From Hibiscus mutabilis (Eukaryota; Streptophyta; Magnoliopsida; Malvales; Malvaceae), in NCBI GenBank assembly GCA_019671005.1, contig CM033714.1, positions 81,397,909-81,461,908 on the forward strand: a DNA stretch of 64,000 nucleotides. The letters are read 5' to 3'. Shown here piece after piece: positions 48,759-60,978 of this stretch; position 1 is the first letter of the stretch, and every line of letters begins with the position of its first letter. A model generated the notes under the pieces. The model saw only the letters and a list, made by a program, of their open reading frames with translations. It made no database searches and was not told the DNA's origin. The position numbers and the translations under genes are program-made.

Positions 48759-50009
48759 TGACAAGCGTCGTAATTGTCAAATAAATAATCCTTAATCTCA
48801 AATAAAATGAATAAATAATGTAGTAATAGAGAAGAAGGGTCGATCCACATGGACTAAGAAGCTTCTGATGTCGAGAGGTTTTGATTTTGACTTTAGCGAG
48901 AAAATAAAGTAAATGGGGGGTTTCGATCATGAGAGTAGAAAATATAAATAAATTAAATTGGAAAATAAATTTAGAAAAATAAGGAAAGTGAATTTTGAGA
49001 AAATCAATAAAATAGAGCATCCCCAAGCTTCGCTTTGACTCATTTCTAATCGATCATCGAATAAGATTTTACTCCGAATAAATGTTGGTTACAGTCTACA
49101 AGGCCTAACCCTTGTAACTTATTTCTCTCTTTGGTAAACCGATAATCCAAAATCAATTTTTGAATTTTAGTTTTCTGGCTAGACTAACCATGACTATCAT
49201 CATTAGAATAAAACAGTTTAAAATATGGAAAAACTCAACTTGGACTATGTTGTCTCAATGAGAATCAAATTCTTTCTCAGTTTCCCTTAGCGAACTACCG
49301 CTAAGTGTGTTCACAGGAAGTCGAATGTGCTACAAGCCGATCCCTCATCTCAACTGTAGATCGAAACAACATTCAAATCAATGGGCCCTTTTTGAATTTG
49401 AAAATGTAAAGATTTTAAAAGGAAAAGCCAATTGCCAATCCAAGTTTGCAGAAAATTGAGAAATATACTTGAATATATTAAGTGCTTTTCAGTTCTCACA
49501 ATCAGAATTTAGTCATTAAAAAAATAAAGCTAAAAAGAAAACTTTATAAAAGTAAAATTTCCTAGGAACAAATAAAAGCTAAGTGTGTTCTCTCAAGCTT
49601 TACCCTAATGGGGTATTTACAGCTTGAGAAAACCCTAAAATGCCTAAAAATAATCTAAAAATATTCAAAATAACAAGGTAATAATTCCCAAATATTTGAT
49701 TTCAAACTAAATCCTAAAATTCTAGATAAATCTCGTTTGATCATCCTTCTAAATTATGCTAACTAGATCGTCTTCTGGAAGTTATTGTTGACTGGACTGT
49801 CAGATTCTGCCACGTCGGATCAAATCATGCCCATGTTTTCAGCCACGATTCTAGAAAATAAAATAACTACAGAACATGCTCTTTTAATGTTGTATTCTAG
49901 AATTCGAAGTCCTGCGCAGAAATGAATCAAAACAACCCAAATCAGCAATATTAAAGATTCAACAGTGAATAATTATCGGAAAAATATTAACAAAATAAAA
50001 CACTCATCA
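48759..50009 (-). repeat. LTR (left) of the Athila-like element
   Basis: About 1.25 kb. Compared with the partner at 52136 it has a ~50-bp segment (AAAGATTTTAAAAGGAAAAG..., about 49408-49460) missing there. Substitutions are numerous, so the insertion is not young. Confidence 0.85.
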
Positions 50010-52135
50010 AATTCCCCCTCACTTATTCAATGCTTGTCCTCAAGCATGCTTTAGTTAATTAAAAGAAACCTCAAGTTACCATCATTTTTCTCACAATATT
50101 TCAAAGACAACCAAATGAGTTAAGATCACAACAAGTACCGGAAGCAAAGCAACAATCAAGTAAAGGCATAATTAGGAATAAGTGTAAGCAAAACCAAGAT
50201 ATCCCAATAGTCTATCAATTTCAATGAAACAAAACTCAATACCTCACAAGGATTCACTCATTATTGCTCAAAGTGTTTCAAGGTAAAAGAATTCACTCAA
50301 GCCGAAATGAAATATGACATTACCATATGCTTGTAAGGAAATTAAGTCTCCACCATTAAAATAAACAAGATGCATTAATTAAAGAGTCTTTAAAGGTTGT
50401 AACGGGGCTTAGGTTAAGGTAGGGAATAAGGCCAAATATATGGGCTAATATCAAGATAAGAGATGCAAAAACATATGAGTTCAAGCCACGAAACAATAAA
50501 AGTAAACAAATGCAATGAGGTGTAAAAATCAAGCAACTGTTTTTTTGAATTTGTTTATGTTTTTTGAATCTATTTTTTTCTGTTTGAGCACAGTTTGAAC
50601 CTTTTTATTTCGTTTCTTCTTTGCTGTTATTTCATCATTTTTTTTGTTCATGGTGCATATTGATCTTTGTCTTGACAAGGGTGACAAAAGAGGATAAAAA
50701 TAAAAGGCTTCAGGTTTATAATGTGGTAAAAGCAAGAAAAAAAGGGTGAAGGCACAAAAATTGGTTCACTAATGGATATAAACGGGTAGGTAATTTTGGG
50801 TAGAGAAGTGGGTTAATCCTAAATGCCCCTATCATATTAAAGCATCAAGTTCAAAACATGTAGTCTCGATATACATTTACTCACAAGTTCTAGAATACCA
50901 TTATTAGTCCGACACACTCAATCAAACAAATGAGCAAGAATGAAAAAAATTGCTCGTTTAGGCTTGAATCTCACAAGAAAGTGTAATTTGTACTGAGTTA
51001 AGAAACATATCAATTGACAAATGCATGAGATTTCAGGCAAAATTTAAAAAAAAACACTAATCATGCTATTTCACTATCATGCACCCTAATTCAAATAAAA
51101 GTGGAATCACAAACTCATAATGTAATTAATGCAATAAGGTAAAAATCAGGATTGGCAACAAAACATTTGAAATATCAACTAAGGCTACTTAAATTAAAAC
51201 ATATAAACGAGCGAGGAAAAATTTGATGCAAAACTCTACCCTCACTTAAAGCATATTATCCCAATATGAAAATTGAAAGCGTAAAAGAAAGAATAAAGAT
51301 ACTCCTCGTGTTTTAATGACGACCGCGGCGCGAACGGGCGAAGGTTCAGGTTCGACCGGAGGGGGTGCATTTGCTTGCTGCCATCGTTCACCACAGCGAG
51401 AAGGAGGTGGAAGCAAACCGGCAACGGCCGCCAAAAACAACCGGTGGGACAGAAGCGCGGTTCACTTGGCGTCTTGTTCTCACCGTTGTGAAAAATAGAG
51501 GATGTTGCAGAGGGTGGGTATGCGGCTGAGGGAATAGAAAAAGAAAGGGTTTAGATTTATTGAATCACGTGAGGGGTTTAGATAAAAGAAAAAAAAAGAG
51601 GAGTTTGTCTTGGAAAAGGGAATATGGTTTATCAAACAAGCGTAGGGTCCACGAGGATAAAACAAAAGATAGTTTAAAATTTCAAAGAAAAATAAGGATA
51701 ATTAAAGATTGTGGGGATAAAGATTTCGGCAGAAGATTGGGTTTGGGTTTGGGTTTGGCTAACACGCACTGAGAGATGGTAAGGGGTTTTTGCTAATATG
51801 CACCCTCTAATTAAAATGGTCAACCCACTACTGATCTATGTGTGTGATGGTTCCAGGAGTTGTCTGGTTCGACCAAAAATACTGCGTCTGACACTATTAA
51901 GGTTCGATTCAAAATATTTGGGTACCTAAAAATTTGAATAAAATAAATTAATATAAGACAAAAACAAAAAAAATAAATTAAATTAAAAACAAATAGAAAT
52001 TAAGCAAAATAAAATAAAATGGGTTGCCTCCCATTAGAGCGCTTTATTTAATATCGTTTAGCTCGATGACCTGGTCATAGATCAAAACAAATTATATCAG
52101 TAACTTTGCCGAAGTCCTCGGCAATGGCGCCAATT

Positions 52136-53334
52136 TGACAAGCGTCGTAATTGTCAAACAAATAATCCTTAATCTCAAATAAAATGGATAAATAATATAG
52201 TAATAGAGAAGAATGGTCGATCCATAGAGACTAAGGAGCTTCTGATGTCGAGAGATTTTGATTTTGACTTTAGCGAGAAAATAAAGTAAATGGGGGTTTT
52301 GATCAAGAGAGTAGAAAATATAAGTAAAGTAAATTGAAAAATAAATTTTAAAAAATAATGAAAGTGAATTTTCATAAAATCAATAAAATAGAGCATCCTC
52401 AAGCTTCACATTGACTCATTTTCAATCGATCATCGAATAAGATTTTACTCTGGTTAAATGTTGGTTACAGTCTACAAGGCCCAACCATTGTAACTTGTTT
52501 TTCTATCAGTAAACTGATAATCCACAATCAATTTTTGAATTTTAGTTTTCTAGCTAGACTAACCACGACTATCATCGTTAGAATAAAACATTTTAAAATA
52601 TGGAAAAACCTGACTCGGACTATGTTGTCTCAACAAGAATCAAATCAGATCTCAATTTCCCTTAGTGGACCGCCGCTAAGTGTGTTCACAGAAAGTCAAA
52701 TGTGCTACAAGCCGGTCCTTCCTCCCAACTATAAATCAAAACAACATTCAAATCAACGAGCCCTTTTTGAATTTGAAATATAATCGAAGATATTAAGTGC
52801 TTTTCATTTCTCACATTCGGAATTGAGTCATTAAAAAATGAAGCTAAAAAGAAAACTTTATAAAAGTAAAATTTCCTAGGAACGAATAAAAGCTAAGTGT
52901 GTTCTCGCAAGCTTTACCCTAAGTAGGTATTTATAGCTTGAGAAAACCCTAAAATGCTTAAAGATAATCTAAAAATATTCAAAATAAATTCAAAATAACA
53001 AGGTGATAATTCCCAAATATTTGATTTCAAACTAAATCCTAAAATTCTAGATAAATCTCATCTGATCATCATTCTAGATTATGCTGACTAGATCGTCTTC
53101 TGAAAGTTGCTGCTGATTGGACTGCTAGATTCTGCCATGTCGGATCAAGTCATGCCCTTGTTTCCATCCACGATTCCAAAAAATAAAATAACTACATAAC
53201 GTGCTCTTTTAATATTGTATTCTAGAATTCGAAGTCTTCAGTAGAAATGAATCAAAACAACCAAAATCAGCAATATTAAAGATTCAACAAGGAGTAATTA
53301 TCGGAAAAACATTAACAAAATAAAACACTCATCA
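52136..53334 (-). repeat. LTR (right) of the Athila-like element
   Basis: About 1.20 kb, partner of 48759-50009. On the element's own (minus) strand this is the 5' LTR, next to the primer-binding site. Confidence 0.85.
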
Positions 53335-53339
53335 CCCTT

Positions 53340-54254
53340 TTATTGCAAAAAAATTTCTTGAATTTGATTGATTGTCATGATTTTGCAATTTGGGCTCTTT
53401 ATGCTTTTATGCTTGTTGCTATGGGGAGTATGCATCTATTGTAGTCCATACATGTTACTCATTATTCATAAATATGTATTTCGATTCAATTGAAATCGAA
53501 TTTTTGGACTCATTTGTGCCCAAAATGTCATTTTTGGTAAAGGTGTATCGACACGGGTCATAGCGTATCGATACGAGTTCTTGAATGCGCTTCGATACAT
53601 GCAAGCCTGTATCGATACGATCACGTATATCGGTACAACATGAAAAGTGTACTAGTACGCTAGATCGATATGCCACATGGCGTATCGGTACGCGTAGCCG
53701 CTGGATCCTCTAAATGTTCATTAAATGGTTTTTAACTTTAATTTAAACTCAAACTCTTTTTCCACAAACCCTAGATACGAAAATACCCTATGAAATCCTC
53801 TCAAAACCCTTTGATTTCTCACACAAATCTTAAAATTTCTTGAGGGTTTTTGGTTTTCAAATCAAGGCTACGGCTTTATCATCAATTTGGTGCATCATCA
53901 TCTCTTCATTCATCCAAAGTTTCAATCTCAAGGTATAAACTCTTTTTCTTTTAGTTTTGTTTTTTATACTGTTATTAAACAAAATTTCTGTTTTTAGTAT
54001 ATATATAACATGAGTTTCAAAGTTTTTGTAAAAACTTTTTCAAAACTGATTTTTTTGAATATATAAATATACGTATATTTTTTTAAACTGCTTTTCAAAA
54101 TTTATTTTACCAAAATTCTTTTTATACTTGTATATTTTTTAAAACTATAAAATATAATGTTTTATCAATAACTTGATTATTGGATTATTCATTGGATCGA
54201 ATGTGATGCTTATGCATACATGTTTTTGTCTTGATTTCGATTTCAGGTTTTACT
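53340..54254 (+). other. Sirevirus spacer between pol and the extra ORF, with TATCGATA motifs
   Basis: This resumes Sirevirus internal DNA after the CCCTT duplication. 53544-53695 contains GTATCGATACG (about 53570 and 53609), CGTATCGGTACGCG and other variants, so the LTR motif also occurs inside the element. The rest is AT-rich, with a possible splice acceptor TTTCAG just before 54247. Confidence 0.7.
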
Positions 54255-55450
54255 ATGGCACCTAGAAAAAGACAACGAACTAGTGAAATCGGTAAATCTT
54301 CCAATACAAATAATGAGGGTATTACTAAACCTAATATTTCCTATATTATTCAAAAGAGTTTTCTAACTCTCTCGGCTATGGCTCACTTCAAACAATATCA
54401 AGCTTTTACTATTCATCGTGAGCGAGTTATTTCTATCCCATTTTTAAACTCAGAACATTTTAAATTCAAATATCTTGATTTAATGCAACAATAGAAATTT
54501 ATGCCTTTTTAAATTTACCCGGGATTTTATACCAAAATCTTGTTTTAATCTTTTATGCTAATGCCTGGTGTATCCATAACTCTGAAAAAATCGAGGCTAT
54601 TCCTATTGAATCTTATCTCATGGGAAAGAAGTTTAGAATTGATCAAGAGGTTTTATCAAATGTTTTTGGGTTTGAGAATGTGGGAATAGATGATGAACAT
54701 TCCTTAGGACATACCCTTGGTGGCTCCATTACCGTACTAGATGCCAAAGATCGCATCCTCCATCTCATCATCTCTTGGTGGTTCTGTTCATCCGATGGGA
54801 AATTTTCAACGATCCAACAATTTGATGATTTTTGGATCCGTTGCAATCGCGAGGGTAAGCGACCAAATCTTTGCCAAATCATGTTCGCGGAGATTGTGTA
54901 TCTTGTCCAACATCACCACATATCCCAAGTCACATCCTTCACCTATGGTACGACTTGGAGTTATTTATTTCATGCTTTGGAAATTGATTGCTCACATAAT
55001 GCTCCCGAGTCCCTTGGTGAACCGATTAACGAGCAATCTTTGGGTCGTTCCAAAATTTCCTACATTAATGGGGAATAGATTCGTGTCGAAGGACATCCTC
55101 AAAAAGCTCAACCTCCGGTGGCTCCTCAAGTTTCTATTGCCCAACCTTCCATGGATGCCCTAATGGCTTATCTAAATGAGCAATTCACCTCTTTGGGTAC
55201 TAATATTGCTTCTTTAGATACAACCATGAACTTAGGCTTTGCCGCCGTTGATACTCGCTTCACATCATTGGAGGAGAGAGTTGCTATTATCGAGAACCGA
55301 GTTACCTCTATTGAGCAACAACAAGCTTCCATGGACGTCTCTCTCACCGCATTCCATGGTGCCTGGCTTCAATCTCAAGCTACTAAAGACAATGAAGATA
55401 AAGATGATGAAGAGGACGAAGACGATGGAAACGATGGGTACAAGCCCTAG
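54255..55450 (+). pseudogene. Extra 3' ORF of the Sirevirus (putative plant transposon protein / envelope-like position)
   Basis: It starts MAPRKRQRTSEIGKSS at 54255. Open blocks 54255-54494, 54620-55078 and 55118-55450 lie in different frames or are split by stops (first TAG at 54492-54494). The middle block resembles the plant-specific domain annotated as putative plant transposon protein, which often sits at the envelope position of Sireviruses. The last block is a coiled coil (FTSLGTNIASLDTTMN, TSLEERVAIIENRVTSIEQQ) ending in an acidic tail. I see no signal peptide or clear transmembrane segment in what remains. Function is unknown. Confidence 0.65.
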
Positions 55451-55841
55451 TTTTTATGCATCTCATGGCATATTTTCATATCATCTTAGGATTTCTTTTA
55501 TGCACCTTTGTTTCAAGAACCCTCTGTTTTGATTTAAGTTTATTTTTGGATTTCTGTTGGATTTGTTTGAACTATGTTGCTTGGATTATTGTTTCAGTTT
55601 TTAATGATAATATGCTTTGAATTATGTTCCTTTGGATTTGAATTATGCTTCATTGTTTATATCTCTTGTTTATATCCATTGTTCTCATTGATTTTGATCT
55701 AACAAAAAGGGGAGAAGTTAGAGGCCTTATTTTTTTTCAATTTTTTTAAAAACCTATCTTAAAGTAAATGGGAGTACTTTTCAAACTTTTCAAAATACTT
55801 AAAAATTTACTTTGGTTTTGTTATATCAAAAAGGGGGAGAT

Positions 55842-58800
55842 TGTAAAACCTATGTTTGATTTTGATATGACAAATAGTTTAAGGACTAAATTGCAAAAGT
55901 AAATAAATTTTTAAGTACTCAAAAGTCTCACAAAAATGACAAGTATTTGAACCAAAAATTGTTTCTAAGTCAAAAACCTTAAACCCAATAAAATTTTCTG
56001 AGTGTTTCAAAGCCAAATTGTGCAATTACACCCATGCGTATCGATACGCCTTAGGCGTACCAATACGGATTTTTAACACTGGAATTTTAATTGTCTCCCC
56101 TATAATACCCTAATTTTGTCCGGGTATATATATTATTCACTATAAATATATCTAAAAATAAATAAGAGAATAAAAATTATAAATATACAAATAAATAAAT
56201 AAAGTCAACTTATAAATAAAAGTCCATTCAATATCCATTTTACATAAAAGTCTCATTACAATCCTAAAAGCCCACAAAATGATATCAAGCCCAATACATA
56301 TTTCATTTCCCGCCCATTTACATGCCAAACCGGCCAAACAAACACAAAAGGCTCGGGTGTGCTTCTTGAGCCCGCCAAAATGGCCATGTGGTGAACTCCC
56401 ATTGGCCGAATTCACCCTCACACAAATTAAGGGCTCCGCTGGCGTCAGCATCTGTAATAATATTAATAGAGGAGAGATATTTAGTGGGGGACACATTTAA
56501 TTTGGGCAATAATTACGCAATTATTGAAGAGATGAGAGAGAAGCTTACCCAAAAGCCGAAAGGTCGCCTGAAAACTGAGGAGCTCGCCGAAAAAGAAGGT
56601 CAGACTGTCGCCGTTGGTCACCGGAGGTAATATTTTCCCCTCAATCGTATTTCCTGCAATTATAAACAGACAAACACACATTAAATCAAAATCAAACATT
56701 AAAAAACAGTAATCAAAATGAGATTTAAAGAATAAACCCTAGATCTAGAAAAATCAGATTCGAAAAGAACTTGAGGCTTATTTGAGTTTTTTGAGTGTGT
56801 TTTCGAGGGTTAAAAAGCTTGAATGTTTCGGCAGAGTTGAAGAGGGTAGATTAAGGCTCGGTTCTTGGTATTTTAGGCTTAGGATGGGTGAAGGAAGGTG
56901 GCTCTATTGAGTCGGGATTAGGTTTAGGTGAAACAGCGTTGAAAATTGGGTTTTTAATGGATTTTAGGAATTTTAGATTTCTGGCATGGTGGCCGAAAAT
57001 TGCCTTACGGTGGTGGACAGTGGCTGAAATCAAACCATGCGGTGGTCGAAGTTGAGGGTTGGTAGGAGAAGATGACCAGAGACGACGACAGTTGGTGGCC
57101 GGCGTCGCCTCCGACGGTCGGCAAACAAGCTAAGGTTTGGATATGAGGGTGGCGGAAGATCAAAAGAATAAAGATTAAAGAACAAGGGTGAGTTCATCGT
57201 TTTTTTTTCAGTTTTGATCTTCAGAAACAAGAAAATGAGGTGGAATTGTTGTTTGTTTGGATTAAACAAAGGAAAATATGAAGAACATGAGATGAATCTG
57301 AATGAAAGGGGTTTTTAATCCGAATTGGGGTGTTCTCTGGATTTAGAGTGGTTGGAGTTGAGAGCGTTTAGAGAGATGGAATTGAGGAAAGTGAGTGAGA
57401 TTAAGCGAAATGGCCGAGTTGGCTCGGCTTGGACCCTTTTATGCCCGAGCCAACACGACACCGTTTTGGAGACCGGGTTGGAAAGGGATCTGCGCATTTT
57501 TACGCGGGTTTTGATATGGGTTTGCACTCCGACTCGTCTCTCATGGATCTGGGCCGTTTATCTTGGGCCGGATCAGGTTTCATTTGGGTTGTGTTTAACT
57601 TGTAATAAAATTAGAATTGGGCTCTCCAGTTTGCCTTTTAATGCAATTTAGTCCCTTGTTTCTGTTTAATTGCTTTAATTTGTTTGTTTAAAGTTAAATG
57701 TATGTATGCATATTTTAAAATGAACATGTAGTATATTTGTTTAGGTGATTACCCACTTAGTGTAATTAATTAGAGCTTTAGTACTTAAGATCTTTAATTA
57801 AGTTAATTTAATTAAAATAGGGAGATCATTATAGAAAATAAATGATTTTTAAATGGAAACTTTAATGTTCTAAATTGATTAGTGTCTCATTGTAATGAGA
57901 TGTTAATCAAGGGGGCATTTTAGTGAAGCATTTAATATTTCATTTAAACCTAAAATATTGTAATCATATAGTTAATTAAAATTAAATTAAGAGTATGGTT
58001 TAAATAGTTAGAATCATTAAATAATTAGGAATATTATTGATTTAGGGCTTAATATGGATAGTGCCCAAGCATTTTGTGTTATCACATAAACCCTAAATTC
58101 GATTATATTCATAGATTCTTTAATTAATCCAATCAATTTGAGCCCTAATTAGGTTTGAACTTAAAATTGACAAGAAAATAAATGCACGTGCATTAAAAAC
58201 CTTTTGTGTTGAAATACATTTTTGAATATAAATTGAAGTATCCTAAAGTAACTGGATGTTCCAAAACTTATATTCGCTGAAAATGTATTTTCTTACAAAA
58301 GGATACTTCCATTCGAAATAAAATTCAGTTGACAATTAAGGATTTAATTAAATCAAATTATTGTTCAAAATGCCACGTGAAATTAATAAGGTACCGATAA
58401 CAGGCGTTTGTGGGGTGCTAATCCTTCCCCACACGTAACCGACTCTCGAACCCTAATTTTAAAGAAAAGAATCTCTAGTTGTTTTTATGTTGTCCGATCT
58501 ACCAAAGTGACCGGTGGCGACTCCAAATTGATTTTCAAAATTAAATAAAGGAAAATCTGATTTAACATGAAAAACCCTAATTTACAAGATTAAATTAAAA
58601 TGGACAAAGCCTCGATTTCAAAACCCTAATCGTCAGGCTATTTTTCACACACTCGATTTTAAAAATGGTCGCGGCATCCCTGTATCGATATGGAAGCTTG
58701 TATTTAGGCTTTAGTGTATCGACACAGTTTCATCTAGGGTTTAAGATCACACTTTGAAGTACCGATACGGCTCACCCCGTATCAATATAGTTTGGTCAGA

Positions 58801-59669
58801 TTTGCAAAATCTTTGCATTAAATTTTATAGTCGTTGCTTGTTAGTTATAGGAATCAATGGAGTTTAAATGGTTGTTGAACCGTATCGATGAGCCCTAGAA
58901 GCGTACCGATGCCTTTTTTTTGCTAAACTTTAATCCCATATTCTAGTGAGCAAATCTCATACTGATATGGTTTTCCTGTACCGATACGCTACCCTGCGTA
59001 TCGAAATGTCCCTGTATTTTGTACACAACGACTCTTTCTTTTTTGAGATAAGTACCGATGCGGCCCTTCGCGTACCGATACGGTTGGTTGCAAAAGTGCA
59101 TTTATGGTGGGGAAAAAGAGAGCCCAACGACTCTATTGATGATGCCAACCACCCAAATGGTTAGAATTCAATGAGAAGGTATAAAAGCAAGCCTCCAAAG
59201 CTACAACAATAACTAATGATCAAGTGAAAAGCAATCAAGCAAAAATCCAACCACTTTGTGCCTTATAGAATTAAATCTTTGTACCGACTTGTGTAATTCC
59301 ATTATATTCATTTTCATTCAAGTTGGGTTGAGTGAACTTGTAATTGGGGCAAAATATCTACCTTTGAGAGGTTATTTCTATTTGTCATCTTTCTTTATAA
59401 AAGAGTGAGTCTTGATTAAGTTTTGGGTAGAAAGCTTAATCGCTTTGTAAGGTTTTCTCCTAATTCGAGAAAAGGGGAAGAATTTCTAGTGAAATTGGTT
59501 CAAAATCCTTAGTAGGAGCTAAGGTAGTGGATGTAGAGCTTGTTCGAAGCTTGAACCACTTTAAATCTCTTGTGCCTTCATTTTTTATTTACCAATTTCC
59601 TCCCTCCATTTTTTAAAAGCCAATTCACCCCCCTCTTGGCCATTTGTACACCGATTGATCAACACAACA
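55842..59669 (+). repeat. 3' LTR of the Sirevirus, split by a solo LTR
   Basis: The left part 55842-56095 starts TGTAAAACCTATGTTTGA right after AAGGGGGAGAT. The right part 58677-59669 ends GATCAACACAACA. Together they match the 5' LTR, less ~20 bases at the insertion point. The TATCGATA motifs have decayed more here (for example GTATCGATGAG at 58882). Confidence 0.85.
56101..58676 (+). mobile_element. Ty3/gypsy solo LTR inserted in the Sirevirus 3' LTR
   Basis: 2576 bp, TATAATACCCTAATTTTGTC (TG decayed to TA) to GGTCGCGGCA. Flanking TCCCC (56096-56100) and TCCCT (58677-58681) are a near-perfect target duplication. The 3' part has the GGTGGCGACTCC block and CTCGATTTTAAAAATGGTCG, typical of Tat/Ogre-style LTRs. 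No internal domain remains, so it arose by LTR-LTR recombination. An inverted pair (GAATATAAATTG / TTATATTCGCTG) lies at 58232-58275. Confidence 0.8.
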
Positions 59670-59799
59670 CAAGCTGTAGTTGATAATTCATAATTTGGTT
59701 TAAGTTATCCATGTTTGTTGGCTCGAATAGTACAAAGTTCGATGTCCTTTAAGTAATGTTTCGAATTCAAGTTTCAAAACATCGAGGTAACCATTACAA

Positions 59800-59873
59800 G
59801 TCAGGTAGCCAAGTGGTCAGACTCAAGTTCTGGTCCTTGTAAGGGGGTCTGGGTCCAAATCCCACTTCAGACA
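59800..59873 (+). pseudogene. tRNA-Leu(CAA) pseudogene with internal deletion
   Basis: It opens GTCAGGTAGCCAAGTGGTC, has the anticodon region GACTCAAGTTCTGG (anticodon CAA), a long variable arm TCCTTGTAAGGGGGTC, then the B box GGGTCCAAATCCC. About ten bases that should lie between GTGGTC and AGACTCAAG are absent, removing the D-stem 3' side and anticodon-stem entry. The acceptor 3' strand TTCAGAC no longer pairs fully with GTCAGG. Confidence 0.8.
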
Positions 59874-60978
59874 CTCAATTGAGCAGTTATACATTAATCT
59901 AATAATCTGATTTGAGCCATCGAAGCCTTCAACATTAATCTAATTTGGTTTGCTATCATAAACTTGACTACTTTTAATCATCCATTAAGCCATGTCAGTG
60001 ATGGGAAAGTTTTGATCATGCAATAAGCCATATTAGTAAGGGAAATACGGTCAAATATTTAATCGGAACCATTTTAATAATTAGCAGTTTAGTTGACAAA
60101 ATTTATAGTTTAATGACTAAATTAGAATCGAACCAATAATTTAGTGGCCTTCAAGACAGTTTACCATTTTATAATACTTTTAAGCTTACAACATAGGCCG
60201 ACTCATCGAGGTGAAAGTTCCAAAGCTTTTTATAAAGGCATAATGTAAAAAAATATCTCCACCGTTTGTTGGATAATTATTTTGGTCATATTCTTTATTT
60301 TGAAGTATTTTATACTTCCAACGTTTCATATTGAGTCAAAATAATTCATTTGTGGATGAAAACTATTAGTTAACTAATGATAAATATTTTAAAATGACTT
60401 GATAAATTGACACGCCAACAGAAAAAATAATTTTATATTTTATAAAATTATTTTTTGACTAAGGTGCACTACCATGTAGGTTGAAATTTGTTACAAAATT
60501 TTAATTGAACAACTAATTCGTTTCTTTTAAAAGAAAAATGAATGTTTGTTATCAAATCTATAATTGAATGATTAAAATGTTATTGTTAAAAGAAAAGTGA
60601 CATGTTTGTTAGTAAATCTATAATTAAATGACTAAATTATTATTGTATTTGTTCATACATATTCTTAACCCTTTAATAATGCACACACACCTTGTAGACA
60701 AAGCGTTTGTATTCGAGTCTCCTAGAATAAACAACATACACTTTTCCACTAAGACAAGTTGGGTTCAATATGTTTTTTTTACTAAATCTACATAATTAAG
60801 TGACTTGCATATTTTGCCCTATTTTAAATCAATGCCACATAATTACAAAAATAATCATTTTATTTTTTGTTTTTTTAACGTTCAAGGATAACTTTTTGGG
60901 TGCAAGGTCTAATGAATGTGATATGGAGTTTGGTCCCTAACTCATAATTCCAGTGATCTGATTAAAAATAAACTGCAG
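59874..60978. other. Gene-free AT-rich stretch
   Basis: No ORF. 60460-60640 has two diverged copies of a unit with AATGTTTGTTATCAAATCTATAATTGA, resembling words in the 16.7-17.3 kb tandem repeat. Confidence 0.4.

Larger units (their letters stand above)
48759..53334 (-). mobile_element. Non-autonomous Athila-like LTR retrotransposon (LARD-type), minus strand
   Basis: LTRs 48759-50009 (1251 bp) and 52136-53334 (1199 bp) begin TGACAAGCGTCGTAATTG and end ACACTCATCA. The target duplication CCCTT (48754-48758, 53335-53339) is perfect. On the minus strand, the LTR is followed by TTGGCGCCATTGCCGAGGAC (about 52115-52134), the Athila-style primer-binding site, and GTGAGGGGGAATT precedes the other LTR. 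TTGAGGACAAGCATTGAATA, typical of the Athila 3' internal end, is also present. The 2.1 kb interior has no gag or pol. A GC-rich patch at about 51300-51500 stands out. Confidence 0.85.
42688..59669 (+). mobile_element. Sirevirus-type Ty1/copia retrotransposon, degenerate, with two nested insertions
   Basis: Components in order: 5' LTR, primer-binding site, gag with zinc knuckle, protease-integrase-RT-RNase H (copia order), an extra ORF region 3' of pol, purine-rich AAAAAGGGGGAGA, and 3' LTR. An extra 3' ORF and repeated AAAAAGGGGAGAA / AAAAAGGGGGAGA tracts (55706-55718, 55829-55840) are hallmarks of Sireviruses. Net of insertions, the element is ~9.8 kb. The bases beside the two outer ends (AGATA, CAAGC) do not match, so no target duplication survives. 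Confidence 0.85.

Noticed and set aside
56388..57651. Several ORFs inside the gypsy solo LTR
   Set aside because: Short, lacking domains, and inside non-coding LTR DNA.
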